From assembly GCA_965263365.1 (NCBI GenBank), contig OZ253672.1:806001-870000 (forward strand): 64,000 nt of DNA. The letters are read 5' to 3'. The position numbers were made by a program, and so were the translations under genes. Shown here piece by piece: positions 31,439 through 39,048 of this stretch (positions are counted from its first letter, which is position 1; every line of letters starts with the position of its first letter). Source of the DNA: CANMUM01 sp965263365. GTDB taxonomy: Bacteria; Pseudomonadota; Alphaproteobacteria; Rhodobacterales; Rhodobacteraceae. Below the pieces are notes generated by a model. The model did not search any database, was not told the DNA's origin, and was given only the letters and a program-made list of their open reading frames with translations.

Positions 31439-31927
31439 ATGCAAAAATACTACGGTACAAAAGCTTTACAAGCCAAACCAATGACGCGCGGTGACTATAA
31501 CAAATATCGCGGTTGGGGGTTACCAAGCAACGAAGACGCGAACGAACGCGGATATTTGGTTGAATACCTTGATGGGGGTGCGGCTAACGATGATCGCCAC
31601 GAAGGTTATATCTCTTGGTCGCCTGCCGATTTGTTCGAAAAATCTTACCAGCCCACCGATAGTATGAATTTCGGGCACGCACTGCAAGCCGTTAAGGACG
31701 GCAAACGCGTCGCCCGTTCTGGTTGGAACGGCAAAGGAATGTTTATATTTTTGGTCAAGGGCTCAAAATTTATTGTCAATCGCGAACCGCTATTGTCAAT
31801 TATGGGCGAAGGCGCAGAAGTCGATTATCACGCGCATATCGATATGAAAACTGCAGATGGGCAGGTGGTGCCGTGGCTCGCTTCGCAAACGGACGTTTTA
31901 GCCTCCGATTGGCAGATTGTGGATTAG
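31439..31927 (+). CDS. tad2: Tad2-type (DUF2829) anti-Thoeris protein
   Basis: 162 residues. The C-terminal 95 residues form a DUF2829/Tad2 domain: MNFGHALQAVKDGKRVARSG, WNGKGMFIFLVKGSKFIVNR, the IDMKTADGQVVPWLASQTDV segment and DWQIVD at the end. Tad2 proteins sequester cyclic ADP-ribose-type signals made by Thoeris ThsB and so block that abortive defence. The first 65 residues (MQKYYGTKALQAKPMTRGDY...) form an extra domain seen in some DUF2829 proteins, ending in YISWSPADLFEKSYQ. AAAGGA precedes the ATG. Hairpins flank the gene on both sides. Activity itself is inferred. Confidence 0.85.
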   Translation: MQKYYGTKALQAKPMTRGDYNKYRGWGLPSNEDANERGYLVEYLDGGAANDDRHEGYISWSPADLFEKSYQPTDSMNFGHALQAVKDGKRVARSGWNGKGMFIFLVKGSKFIVNREPLLSIMGEGAEVDYHAHIDMKTADGQVVPWLASQTDVLASDWQIVD

Positions 31928-31939
31928 ATTTCCAAAATC

Positions 31940-31964
31940 GGTCGCCCTAACATGGGCGACCTTT
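31940..31964 (+). terminator. hairpin between tad2 and DNA polymerase
   Basis: GGTCGCCC-TAACAT-GGGCGACC followed by TTT: an 8-bp stem, 12 nt after the tad2 stop. The first possible polymerase ATG (31952) falls in the hairpin, which argues for the later start. Confidence 0.75.
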
Positions 31965-34090
31965 CAAGCAAAGAACCAAAATTTATGCTTTATCTCGATA
32001 CCGAAACCTATAACGCTGAAAAAGACGTATCGGCAGGGACTTATGAATACGCCCGCACCGCCGAAGTGCTTTTGATAAGTTATGCTTTCGACGATGAACC
32101 TGTGCAGTTGTGGGATATAACTTCGGGCTGCATAACAGGGCATTTTAGGTTAATTCGAGCGCTCAAAGATCAACAAATTAATATCACGGCGCACAATGCC
32201 ATGTTTGATCGAAATGTCTTGCGTGCATTTGCTAATAAACACCCAAATCTATCAATTAGAAATTTGGGAACAAGATTTCGTTGGCGGTGCACAATGGCGA
32301 AAGCGCTTGCGCACGGCTTCCCAGGCTCGCTTGACCAACTCGGTAAAATCCTTGGGCTCCCGCATGACCAAACCAAAATCAAAGACGGCAAACGATTAAT
32401 CAACAAGTTTTGCAAACCCGCTCCGAGCAACCACAAAGCCGAGCGCTACGATCGTAATTCGCACCCCGAAGACTGGGAGCGTTTTTGTGAGTATGCGATC
32501 CGCGATATCGAAGCCATGCGCGAGATCGACAAGCGCTTACCTGACTGGAACTATCGCGACGGTGAACTTGATATTTACCACCTCGACCAACGGATTAACG
32601 ACCGAGGTTTCCTCGTCGATACCGAACTTGTCGAAGCGGGAAGTCGTGCAGCTACCGAAGAAAAAGAAAATCTCGCTGCGCGCTTTATTGAGTTGACAGG
32701 TGGGGTAGTCGAGCGCCCAACATTGCGTGCTAAGTTCCAAGAATATCTAAACGATACATTCGACCTTGAACTCGACAACACCCGCTCACAAACATTCAAA
32801 GATTTGCTTGCCGATCCAAATCACGATCTCCCCGACGAGGCGGTCGAGTTAATGCAAATTAGTATCATGTCCAACAAGACGTCGACCGCAAAATACACGG
32901 CGCTAACCCCCGCAATTTCTCCCGATCACCGCTTTCGAGGTGGATTGCAATACGCAGGGGCTGCGCGCACTCGCCGTTGGGCGGGGCGAACTTTCCAACC
33001 GCACAATCTACCTTCGCGTGGATTGCCCGCGCAAAAATCTATCGAGCAATATATTCGGGCTTTGAAAGCAGGCGTTCACGATCTGCTATTCGAAGACTTG
33101 ATGTTATATGGGTCTGCCGCTTTGCGCGGGGTTCTTGTTGCACCTCCCGACAAACGGTTGGTGGTGGCAGACCTATCTAATATTGAAGGCCGTGCGAATG
33201 CGTGGCTAGCGGGCGAAGATTGGAAGATTAAAGCCTTTGAGGATTTCGACCGAGGCGAGGGCCCCGACCTCTACAACGTGACGGCAGGCAGTCTTTTGGG
33301 GCAAGACCCTTACGAGATTAGCAAAACCGACCGCAACGTCATGGGTAAGGTCCCCGAACTGGCTCTTGGGTATCAAGGGGGCGTCGGTGCGTTCCAAACA
33401 TTCGCGCAGGCCTACGGCGTTTATATGGCGGATCACTGGGAAACGATCCAAGCCAATATGCCAAATTTCGCCATGCAAGCAAACGAGAATTATCAAATTT
33501 GGGGTAAGGAACGCGACCCCGAGCTACCCGCAAAAGAGTGGATCGCTTCGGAAACCGTGAAGCTCGCTTGGCGCGCACGCCACCCCGCAATCGCGAAGCT
33601 ATGGCACGCTTGTGAAGCCGCAGCGCGCAATGCCTTAAAAAACCCAGGCAAGACTTTCCAAGCGGGGCCGCACCTTCGATTTAAGAAAGTGTCGCACGCG
33701 GGGCACGGCTATCTGCTCTTGCGCTTACCGTCGGGCAATTTCTTGTGCTATTTTTCGCCAAGGATCGCGACCGACGGCACGATAACACATATGGGCTTGA
33801 ATGGCTTGACACGCCAATGGGAACGACAAAGCACCTATGGCGGCAAACTGGTCGAGAATGCGTGCCAAAGCCTTAGCCGTGACATTCTTGCGTCGTCCAT
33901 GCCTCGCGCCGAGGAAGCGGGTTTTGAGGTGGTGCTTACCGTTCATGACGAAACCGTCACCGAAGCCCCAATTTCAGATCAACACACCGCTAAAGAATTA
34001 TCGGCGATTATGGCAACCCCGCCCGAATGGGCGACGGGGTTTCCGCTCGCCGCCGCAGGTTTCGAAGCGGACAGGTATCGAAAGGACTAA
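31952..34090 (+). CDS. DNA polymerase, family A, with 3'-5' exonuclease
   Basis: 712 residues as drawn; initiation may be at 31985 (MLYLDTETYN) because the first ATG lies in the upstream hairpin. Exonuclease motifs: LYLDTETYN (Exo I), NITAHNAMFDRNVL (Exo II), YAIRDIEAMREI (Exo III). Polymerase motifs: A RLVVADLSNIEGR, B KTDRNVMGKVPELALGYQGG, C VLTVHDETVTE. It replicates phage DNA with proofreading. It is followed two bases later by a zinc-ribbon gene in the same operon. Confidence 0.93.
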   Translation: MGDLSSKEPKFMLYLDTETYNAEKDVSAGTYEYARTAEVLLISYAFDDEPVQLWDITSGCITGHFRLIRALKDQQINITAHNAMFDRNVLRAFANKHPNLSIRNLGTRFRWRCTMAKALAHGFPGSLDQLGKILGLPHDQTKIKDGKRLINKFCKPAPSNHKAERYDRNSHPEDWERFCEYAIRDIEAMREIDKRLPDWNYRDGELDIYHLDQRINDRGFLVDTELVEAGSRAATEEKENLAARFIELTGGVVERPTLRAKFQEYLNDTFDLELDNTRSQTFKDLLADPNHDLPDEAVELMQISIMSNKTSTAKYTALTPAISPDHRFRGGLQYAGAARTRRWAGRTFQPHNLPSRGLPAQKSIEQYIRALKAGVHDLLFEDLMLYGSAALRGVLVAPPDKRLVVADLSNIEGRANAWLAGEDWKIKAFEDFDRGEGPDLYNVTAGSLLGQDPYEISKTDRNVMGKVPELALGYQGGVGAFQTFAQAYGVYMADHWETIQANMPNFAMQANENYQIWGKERDPELPAKEWIASETVKLAWRARHPAIAKLWHACEAAARNALKNPGKTFQAGPHLRFKKVSHAGHGYLLLRLPSGNFLCYFSPRIATDGTITHMGLNGLTRQWERQSTYGGKLVENACQSLSRDILASSMPRAEEAGFEVVLTVHDETVTEAPISDQHTAKELSAIMATPPEWATGFPLAAAGFEADRYRKD

Positions 34091-34092
34091 TT

Positions 34093-34290
34093 ATGCGCGA
34101 CGAGCACCTAAATTGCACCAAATGCCCCGAGTGCGGCGCAAAGCTTCAAACCAAGGATAGCCGCCCGCATGAAAGTTATGGATTTTCCACGATGCGCCGT
34201 CGGAAGGTCTGCCCAAGTTGCGACTATCGCGTCAACACGGTCGAAATTTTGGAAAGCGTATCGAACGAAGTTTTTGGGGAGGCCGTATGA
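34093..34290 (+). CDS. small zinc-ribbon protein
   Basis: 65 residues from MRDEHLNCTKCPECGAKLQT. Four Cys as CPEC and CPSC flank DSRPHESYGFSTMRRRKV, resembling the zinc ribbon of NrdR (which has DSRP and RRRxC in the same order) without the ATP-cone. It may bind DNA and act as a regulator or polymerase accessory. It overlaps the VRR-NUC gene by 4 bases. Confidence 0.75.
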   Translation: MRDEHLNCTKCPECGAKLQTKDSRPHESYGFSTMRRRKVCPSCDYRVNTVEILESVSNEVFGEAV

Positions 34291-34553
34291 CTAGCGAAGC
34301 TCAAATCGAACGCAAGGTTTGTTCATTTGCGAAAGTTAGCGGTTGGCTCGTTTTCAAATGGGTTAGCCCCAATAATCGGGGCGTGCCCGACCGTATTTTT
34401 ATAAAGGACGGACGGCTCGTAATGGTGGAGTTCAAAGCTCTAGGCAAAAAGCCGACACCGCTACAAAAGCGCGTATTAGATAAATTGATTAATGAAAAAA
34501 TGGAGGTTCACGTCATAAACGACATAGAACAGGGTAAGGAGTTGTTCTCGTGA
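34287..34553 (+). CDS. VRR-NUC domain nuclease
   Basis: 88 residues from MTSEAQIERKVCSFAKVSGW. The compact VRR-NUC core is complete: E in the first helix, then FKWVSPNNRGVPDRIFIKDG, RLVMVEFKALGKKPTPLQKR (the D...ExK active site). Stand-alone phage VRR-NUC proteins are structure-specific nucleases that probably cut Holliday junctions or flaps. It is coupled at both ends by 4-base overlaps (34287-34290, 34550-34553). Confidence 0.9.
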   Translation: MTSEAQIERKVCSFAKVSGWLVFKWVSPNNRGVPDRIFIKDGRLVMVEFKALGKKPTPLQKRVLDKLINEKMEVHVINDIEQGKELFS

Positions 34554-35116
34554 AACGCTGTTGGAAAGAAATTCCCGATTTTGGAGGGCGCTTCCAAGTT
34601 AGTAGTGACGGCCTAGTACGCTCACTCCCCGATATCGCAGAAAACGGGCGCATCTATGGTGGAAAGGTTTTAAAATCGAATATTTGCGTAAAGGGGTACG
34701 AACAAATTGCACTGCATTGGAACGGCGCCGTACGATATACTAGCGCCCACCGTCTTGTTGCAGAAGCCTTTATTCTGAATTCAGAGGGTAAGCCCGAAGT
34801 CAACCACATCAACGGCATTAAGTTAGACAATCGTGTTGAAAACTTGGAATGGGTAACGTCTTCGGAAAATCAAAAGCACCGCTATCGGGTTTTGAAAAAG
34901 ACGAACAAACAAAAAGGGCGTACTGGGTATCTTTGCAAAAATTCCAAAACTGTCCGTGGCGTTAGTATCGCGACTGGCAACACGGTTGAGTTTGGGTCTG
35001 CGTCCGAAGCCGCCCGAGAAATGGGTTTTGATCAAAGCGGTATATCAGCCGCCGCCCGTGGCGTGTTACGCCAGTATAAAGGCTATCGTTGGTTTTACAT
35101 AGGGGGTGTTGAATGA
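34550..35116 (+). CDS. HNH homing endonuclease with NUMOD4 and NUMOD1
   Basis: 188 residues. NUMOD4 at about 4-45 (CWKEIPDFGGRFQVSSDGLV), HNH core at about 60-110 (AHRLVAEAFILNSEGKPEVN, HINGIKLDNRVENLEWVTSS), and a C-terminal NUMOD1-like helix-turn-helix at about 138-175 (VEFGSASEAAREMGFDQSGI). Such enzymes are selfish homing nucleases, here inserted cleanly between VRR-NUC and helicase with ATGA overlaps on both sides, so it is translated in line with the operon. Confidence 0.9.
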   Translation: MKRCWKEIPDFGGRFQVSSDGLVRSLPDIAENGRIYGGKVLKSNICVKGYEQIALHWNGAVRYTSAHRLVAEAFILNSEGKPEVNHINGIKLDNRVENLEWVTSSENQKHRYRVLKKTNKQKGRTGYLCKNSKTVRGVSIATGNTVEFGSASEAAREMGFDQSGISAAARGVLRQYKGYRWFYIGGVE

Positions 35117-36456
35117 CTGAATACACTCCACATGGTTATCAATCGCGAGCTATCGATTTTCTAATAGCGACGCAGTCAGGCGCTCTTTTCTTGGACCCTG
35201 GTCTTGGAAAGACGAGTATAACTCTGTCCGCGCTAGATCGACTGTTTAACAGTTTCGATATAGCTAGAGTTTTGGTGGTGGCACCATTGCGGGTCGTCAA
35301 AAGTGTTTGGAAGCAAGAAGGCTCAAAATGGGATCATCTAAGGGAAATTAGCTTTTCCATGATTGTCGGGAATGCCGACCAACGCATGGTGGCGCTTTCT
35401 CAAAAGGCAGATGTGTATTTAATTAATTACGAGAATTTGCCGTGGCTACTAGATAATGGTTGTTTTGACTTCGACGTGGTTGTTTTTGACGAAGCTACAA
35501 AAATGAAAAGCCCAAAGTCTAAGAGATTTAAGAAATTTCGTAGGGTATTGCCCGACGTGGATCGGGTGTGGTTGTTGACAGGCTCCCCCGCGAGCAACGG
35601 GCTTCTCGACATTTGGGGGTTGGCGTTCCTATTGGATCGCGGGGAGCGTCTAGGCAAGACTTTCTCGGGCTTTCGTGATCGATATTTTATGAGCGATTAT
35701 CACGGCTATAATTGGACACTACGCGAAGGTGCGGACGAGAAAATTTACGATAAGCTTTCCGATCTGTGTTTGACGCTATCCGCCAAGGATTATCTCGACT
35801 TACCCGAGCGGGTCGACAATGTGATCAAAGTCGAACTTTCGCCATGGAACCGTCGAACCTACGAGGCGTTAGAGCGCGATTTTCTAGCCGAGATCGAGGA
35901 GGAGACAATCGAAGTCCTTCACGCGGCGGCTTTGACCAACAAACTCTTACAATTTGCGAACGGTGCGGTCTACACCGACGATCAAGGCGCGTGGTCGGAA
36001 GTCCACGACGCCAAGCTCGAAGCACTTTCCGAGATCGTAGATGGGGCGTCGGGCGCACCGATCCTTGTCGCCTATAATTACAAGACGGATTTGGAGCGGT
36101 TGTTAAAGCGCTTTCCGAAAGCCCAAACTTTAGGCAAAGACACAAAACAAATAGAAGCGTGGAACCGTGGCGAGATACCGATTTTGCTCGCACATCCCGC
36201 AAGTGCAGGACACGGCCTTAATCTCCAAGCGGGCGGCAACGTGATCGTTTGGTTCGGGCTAAACTGGTCGCTTGAGCTTTACCAACAATTCAATGCGCGC
36301 TTGCACCGCCAAGGACAGGATCGCCCCGTAATCGTACACCATTTGGTCACAAGCGATACCGTGGACGAAACCGTTATGGCGGCGCTTGATCGCAAAGACA
36401 CCACGCAAAGAGCGCTCTTGAATGCGCTTAAATCAGATATCGAAGGGAGAATATAG
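35113..36456 (+). CDS. SNF2-like SF2 helicase
   Basis: 447 residues. Motifs: Q-like TPHGYQSRAIDFL, Walker A LFLDPGLGKTSITLSAL, Walker B VVVFDEATKMK (DEAx), WLLTGSPASNGLLDIWGL (motif III), IPILLAHPASAGHGLNLQAG (motif V) and YQQFNARLHRQGQDRPV (motif VI with Arg finger). This class is standard in the phage DUF2800/PolA/VRR-NUC module and is thought to remodel replication or recombination intermediates. The stop codon shares its last base with the GTG of the next gene. Confidence 0.92.
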   Translation: MTEYTPHGYQSRAIDFLIATQSGALFLDPGLGKTSITLSALDRLFNSFDIARVLVVAPLRVVKSVWKQEGSKWDHLREISFSMIVGNADQRMVALSQKADVYLINYENLPWLLDNGCFDFDVVVFDEATKMKSPKSKRFKKFRRVLPDVDRVWLLTGSPASNGLLDIWGLAFLLDRGERLGKTFSGFRDRYFMSDYHGYNWTLREGADEKIYDKLSDLCLTLSAKDYLDLPERVDNVIKVELSPWNRRTYEALERDFLAEIEEETIEVLHAAALTNKLLQFANGAVYTDDQGAWSEVHDAKLEALSEIVDGASGAPILVAYNYKTDLERLLKRFPKAQTLGKDTKQIEAWNRGEIPILLAHPASAGHGLNLQAGGNVIVWFGLNWSLELYQQFNARLHRQGQDRPVIVHHLVTSDTVDETVMAALDRKDTTQRALLNALKSDIEGRI

Positions 36457-36767
36457 TGGGTGAACCTGCGCAAAAATATATCACCTTGCGGGAAGCCGCC
36501 GAGACTTACCCCGTCAAATCGGTAAGCACCTTGCGCCATGAGCGCGACAAGGGCAATCTTGTGGTGTTTCGCGTAGGTGGTACAGATTACACGACACACG
36601 AAGAAATCGAAAGGATGTTTGAAAAATGCCGCGTCCAACCAAACCGCCGCGCCTCCTTCTCCGCAAGCGGCGGGGGCGCGAACCTGTCTACGTTATCCTC
36701 GACGGCGGACAGGAAATCAGCACCAGTTGCGGCCTTGAGCGCCGCGAAGAAGCTGAAAAGCGTTTAG
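36456..36767 (+). CDS. putative excisionase (Xis-like)
   Basis: 103 residues with a GTG start at 36456, preceded by GAAGGGAGA. The N-terminal 60 residues read ITLREAAETYPVKSVSTLRH, then VVFRVGGTDYTTHEEIERMF, a winged-helix of the MerR/excisionase type. The C-terminus is Ser/Ala-rich. It overlaps the integrase start (36626) by over 140 bases in another frame, a typical xis-int coupling. It would steer the integrase to excision; the role is inferred from fold and position. Confidence 0.65.
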   Translation: MGEPAQKYITLREAAETYPVKSVSTLRHERDKGNLVVFRVGGTDYTTHEEIERMFEKCRVQPNRRASFSASGGGANLSTLSSTADRKSAPVAALSAAKKLKSV

Positions 36768-37669
36768 CTGATTATATAAGCGAAAAATGGGAGAACCCGA
36801 ACCCTGGATCAAGAGAAACGACAATCGCGGACGTTTTAACTGTCTATGCACGCGAACACGCGCCGACCGTCGCAGCACCCGCAACTATAGGATATGCTAT
36901 CGACGCATTGATCTCGTTTTGGGGAGAGCGTCGTCTCGACGAAATCAATGGTAAAGCGTGCCGCCAATATGCCGACGGTCGAGGCGTTGCCGACGGCACT
37001 GTAAGAAGGGAGTTGGGGGTGATGCGCGCCGCGCTTCGATACTGTTTTCGTGAAGGCTATATTTCTCACGCGCCCGAAGTGGTTTTGCCCGCATCACCAC
37101 CCCCAACGGATCGTTGGTTGACGCGGGACGAAGTCGCAAAATTACTTCGTGAGGCGCGTCGATCACCAAAGAGCCGCCATGTCGCGCGGTTCATTTTGGT
37201 TGCCGTTTACACGGGGACACGCAAAAGCGCGATATTAAACCTAGAATGGAGACCAAGCGTCACGGCGGGGCATATCGATGTTGATAGGGGGGTTATGTAT
37301 CGATCTGGTTCGGGAGAGCGCCAAACCAAGAAACGCCGAACGCCCATGCGTTTGCCGCGTCAACTCGCGCTCCATGCGCGACTATGGCGCAAGAATAGCG
37401 CCAATTATGTGATCGAATATAAAGGGGGGAAGGTTCGGGATATCAAAACCGCTTGGGCTCAAATCTGTGATCGAGCGGGTTTAGAGGGCGTCACGCGCCA
37501 TACGCTAAAACACACCGCGATCACTTGGGCCATGCAAAATGGAGCGGACCCGACGCAAGCGGCAGGCTATTTCGCCACAAGCCTAGAGACGATCCAAAGG
37601 GTTTATCTCCACCACCACCCTGACTTCCAAAAATCTGCCGTTGATGCTATGGAAAGGAAATCGCGCTAA
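36626..37669 (+). CDS. int: tyrosine integrase
   Basis: 347 residues. N-terminal arm-binding region about 1-60, core-binding domain about 65-165 (TTIADVLTVYAREHAPTVAA), catalytic domain from about 175. Catalytic residues: Arg in YTGTRKSAILNLEW, the HTLKHTAITWAM motif (usual HxxRH has Lys here), His/Gly in GADPTQAAGYFATSLE, and the nucleophilic Tyr in IQRVYLHHHPDF. It integrates the phage into tRNA-Thr through the 52-bp core. The gene lies 285 bp from attR. The Lys for Arg in the second box occurs in some families. Confidence 0.93.
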   Translation: MPRPTKPPRLLLRKRRGREPVYVILDGGQEISTSCGLERREEAEKRLADYISEKWENPNPGSRETTIADVLTVYAREHAPTVAAPATIGYAIDALISFWGERRLDEINGKACRQYADGRGVADGTVRRELGVMRAALRYCFREGYISHAPEVVLPASPPPTDRWLTRDEVAKLLREARRSPKSRHVARFILVAVYTGTRKSAILNLEWRPSVTAGHIDVDRGVMYRSGSGERQTKKRRTPMRLPRQLALHARLWRKNSANYVIEYKGGKVRDIKTAWAQICDRAGLEGVTRHTLKHTAITWAMQNGADPTQAAGYFATSLETIQRVYLHHHPDFQKSAVDAMERKSR

Positions 37670-37727
37670 TTTTTTACAATATAGGCTTTGATTGTGGTAG
37701 ACTGATTCTCTAGGAAAGGAGAATCAA

Positions 37728-37829
37728 ATGGCAAAAAGCGATCAATATAAGTGCACTAAGTGTGGCGCGATCCACGGTGGTGTACATAGCCCCCGCCTGT
37801 GTCAAGATTGTTATAAAAAACAAAAATGA
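37728..37829 (+). CDS. 33-residue zinc-ribbon microprotein between int and attR
   Basis: Reads MAKSDQYKCTKCGAIHGGVH, then SPRLCQDCYKKQK. It has four Cys in two CxxC pairs, so one zinc ribbon. A strong Shine-Dalgarno (AAAGGAG) lies 7 nt before the ATG. The possible promoter upstream is weak. It is the last phage gene before attR; it could be expressed in the lysogen or be a cofactor of integration/excision. No named family. Confidence 0.6.
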   Translation: MAKSDQYKCTKCGAIHGGVHSPRLCQDCYKKQK

Positions 37830-37850
37830 AAACTGAGCGCGGCGATACCG

Positions 37851-37873
37851 CGCCCACGAAACGCCCATGAAAC
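37851..37873 (+). promoter_or_regulatory. putative integrase arm-binding sites, right
   Basis: CGCCCACGAAAC (37851-37862) and CGCCCATGAAAC (37862-37873), same orientation as the pair at 1422-1445 and about 80 bp inside attR. Confidence 0.6.
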
Positions 37874-37954
37874 CCCCTAAATCATATTAGATTCCGTGGG
37901 CTTAGATTGAACTAAAATGCAATAAAAACAACGTATTCAGCCCTAAGTCTCTGT

Positions 37955-38006
37955 CTTGGTAAGGGAGAGGTCGGAAGTTCAATCCTTCTCTGCAGCACCA
38001 TTTTTT
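37955..38006 (+). repeat. attR core (52-bp direct repeat with attL)
   Basis: Identical to 1319-1370. It carries the 3' half of a tRNA-Thr but no 5' half, so it is not a tRNA gene. It also forms the left border of the second element. Confidence 0.95.
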
Positions 38007-38254
38007 CCTTTATATTTATATGGCTCAAGCGGAAATTGGCGCATTGTCAGAGAATGTCCATTGCACACCAATATGCAAGGTTTTGCACAGGATAGTGGCA
38101 AAAATTTGGCAAAATCTGCGTGGGAATTTCCTGGGATTAGAAAAAGAAAAACCGCCGAGCGGGCTGCAACCCAATTCGACGGCATTCAAAAAGTTTGTGT
38201 AGGCACTGATTATCACAAAATCACTTCGAGATCAACTCGGCTTGGCGGTGTGTC

Positions 38255-38722
38255 ATGAGCGAATTGAATCCTTACGGCCATATCAAGCCCACGAGTGACA
38301 GATTTGAAGAGTATTTGGCGGAGAAAACGCGTGAATGGCGTGAAGCCGAAATTGCACCACAAACTATTCAACGTGCGATTTTGGCAATGAGATTGCTTGA
38401 AAAGATCAGACTATGTTTTTCAAAGCCAAATGACGCGGCATTCAAAACAAAGCACATTAAAAACGAAGCGCTCGCAAAACTCATGGGCTACGGCGGAAAG
38501 AGCCCTTCAAGATGTTTTCAAAGAATTCGCAAATGGCTCGAGGAGATGGGGGTTTTGGCTGTACGCCGATCAAAGCTAAATGGTTTCTATAACAAATGGA
38601 ACCAGTATGAGCTAGCGGACTTCAAGAACTGGTTTGTAAAACGTTATCAACAAAGGCCGCGTCAAACTAGACACCCTATAAAAGAGAATAATCAAAGATT
38701 ATTTTTCCAGAAAGCCGCTTAA
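38255..38722 (+). CDS. hypothetical protein, possible replication-initiator-like winged helix
   Basis: 155 residues starting MSELNPYGHIKPTSDRFEEY. It has helical segments (APQTIQRAILAMRLLEKIRL, NEALAKLMGYGGKSPSRCFQ) followed by RKWLEEMGVLAVRRSKLNGF, a winged-helix-like hairpin, and a basic tail. The pattern resembles DNA-binding domains of plasmid or mobile-element replication proteins, but I cannot assign it. It is the first gene of the second element. No ribosome-binding site of note. Confidence 0.55.
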   Translation: MSELNPYGHIKPTSDRFEEYLAEKTREWREAEIAPQTIQRAILAMRLLEKIRLCFSKPNDAAFKTKHIKNEALAKLMGYGGKSPSRCFQRIRKWLEEMGVLAVRRSKLNGFYNKWNQYELADFKNWFVKRYQQRPRQTRHPIKENNQRLFFQKAA

Positions 38723-38950
38723 CAAGCTGGGATGATCAATCCAAGTTTTGGAGGATATTGGCATTTGAGGTCACAAGCCATCCGCCATGCCTTGCCTTCC
38801 TTTCAGACAAATTTCGGGTGAACTTACGAAAACATCAAATTTTCCGTGATGACACCAGCATCATCGCACGTTGGAAGGCGTTTGTGGTTCGATCAATAGA
38901 GTTTCAGAATATGAGAAAGGTTAAAGTATGACTGTCAGGTGCTATCTACA

Positions 38951-39014
38951 ATTCAGTATTTTCCAAGGGTTTCGAAAGGGAGCGGAGCGTCTCTTTGCCT
39001 GCGACATAAACTTG
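38951..39014 (+). repeat. imperfect inverted repeat, left copy (possible oriT-like site)
   Basis: About 64 bp sharing, in reverse complement, ATTCAG..., TTTCGAAAGGGAGCG and TAAACTTGT with 42571-42640. It lies directly upstream of the mobilisation gene, where nic/oriT sites are found. The 325-bp stretch 38723-39048 holds no other gene I can support. Confidence 0.5.
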
Positions 39015-39048
39015 TTTATGGCTAGTGAGTTATCTGTCGGGGGCCATT

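Noticed and set aside
37955..38006. Possible second tRNA-Thr gene at attR
   Set aside because: Only the 3' half of the tRNA is present; the 5' acceptor arm and D arm are missing.
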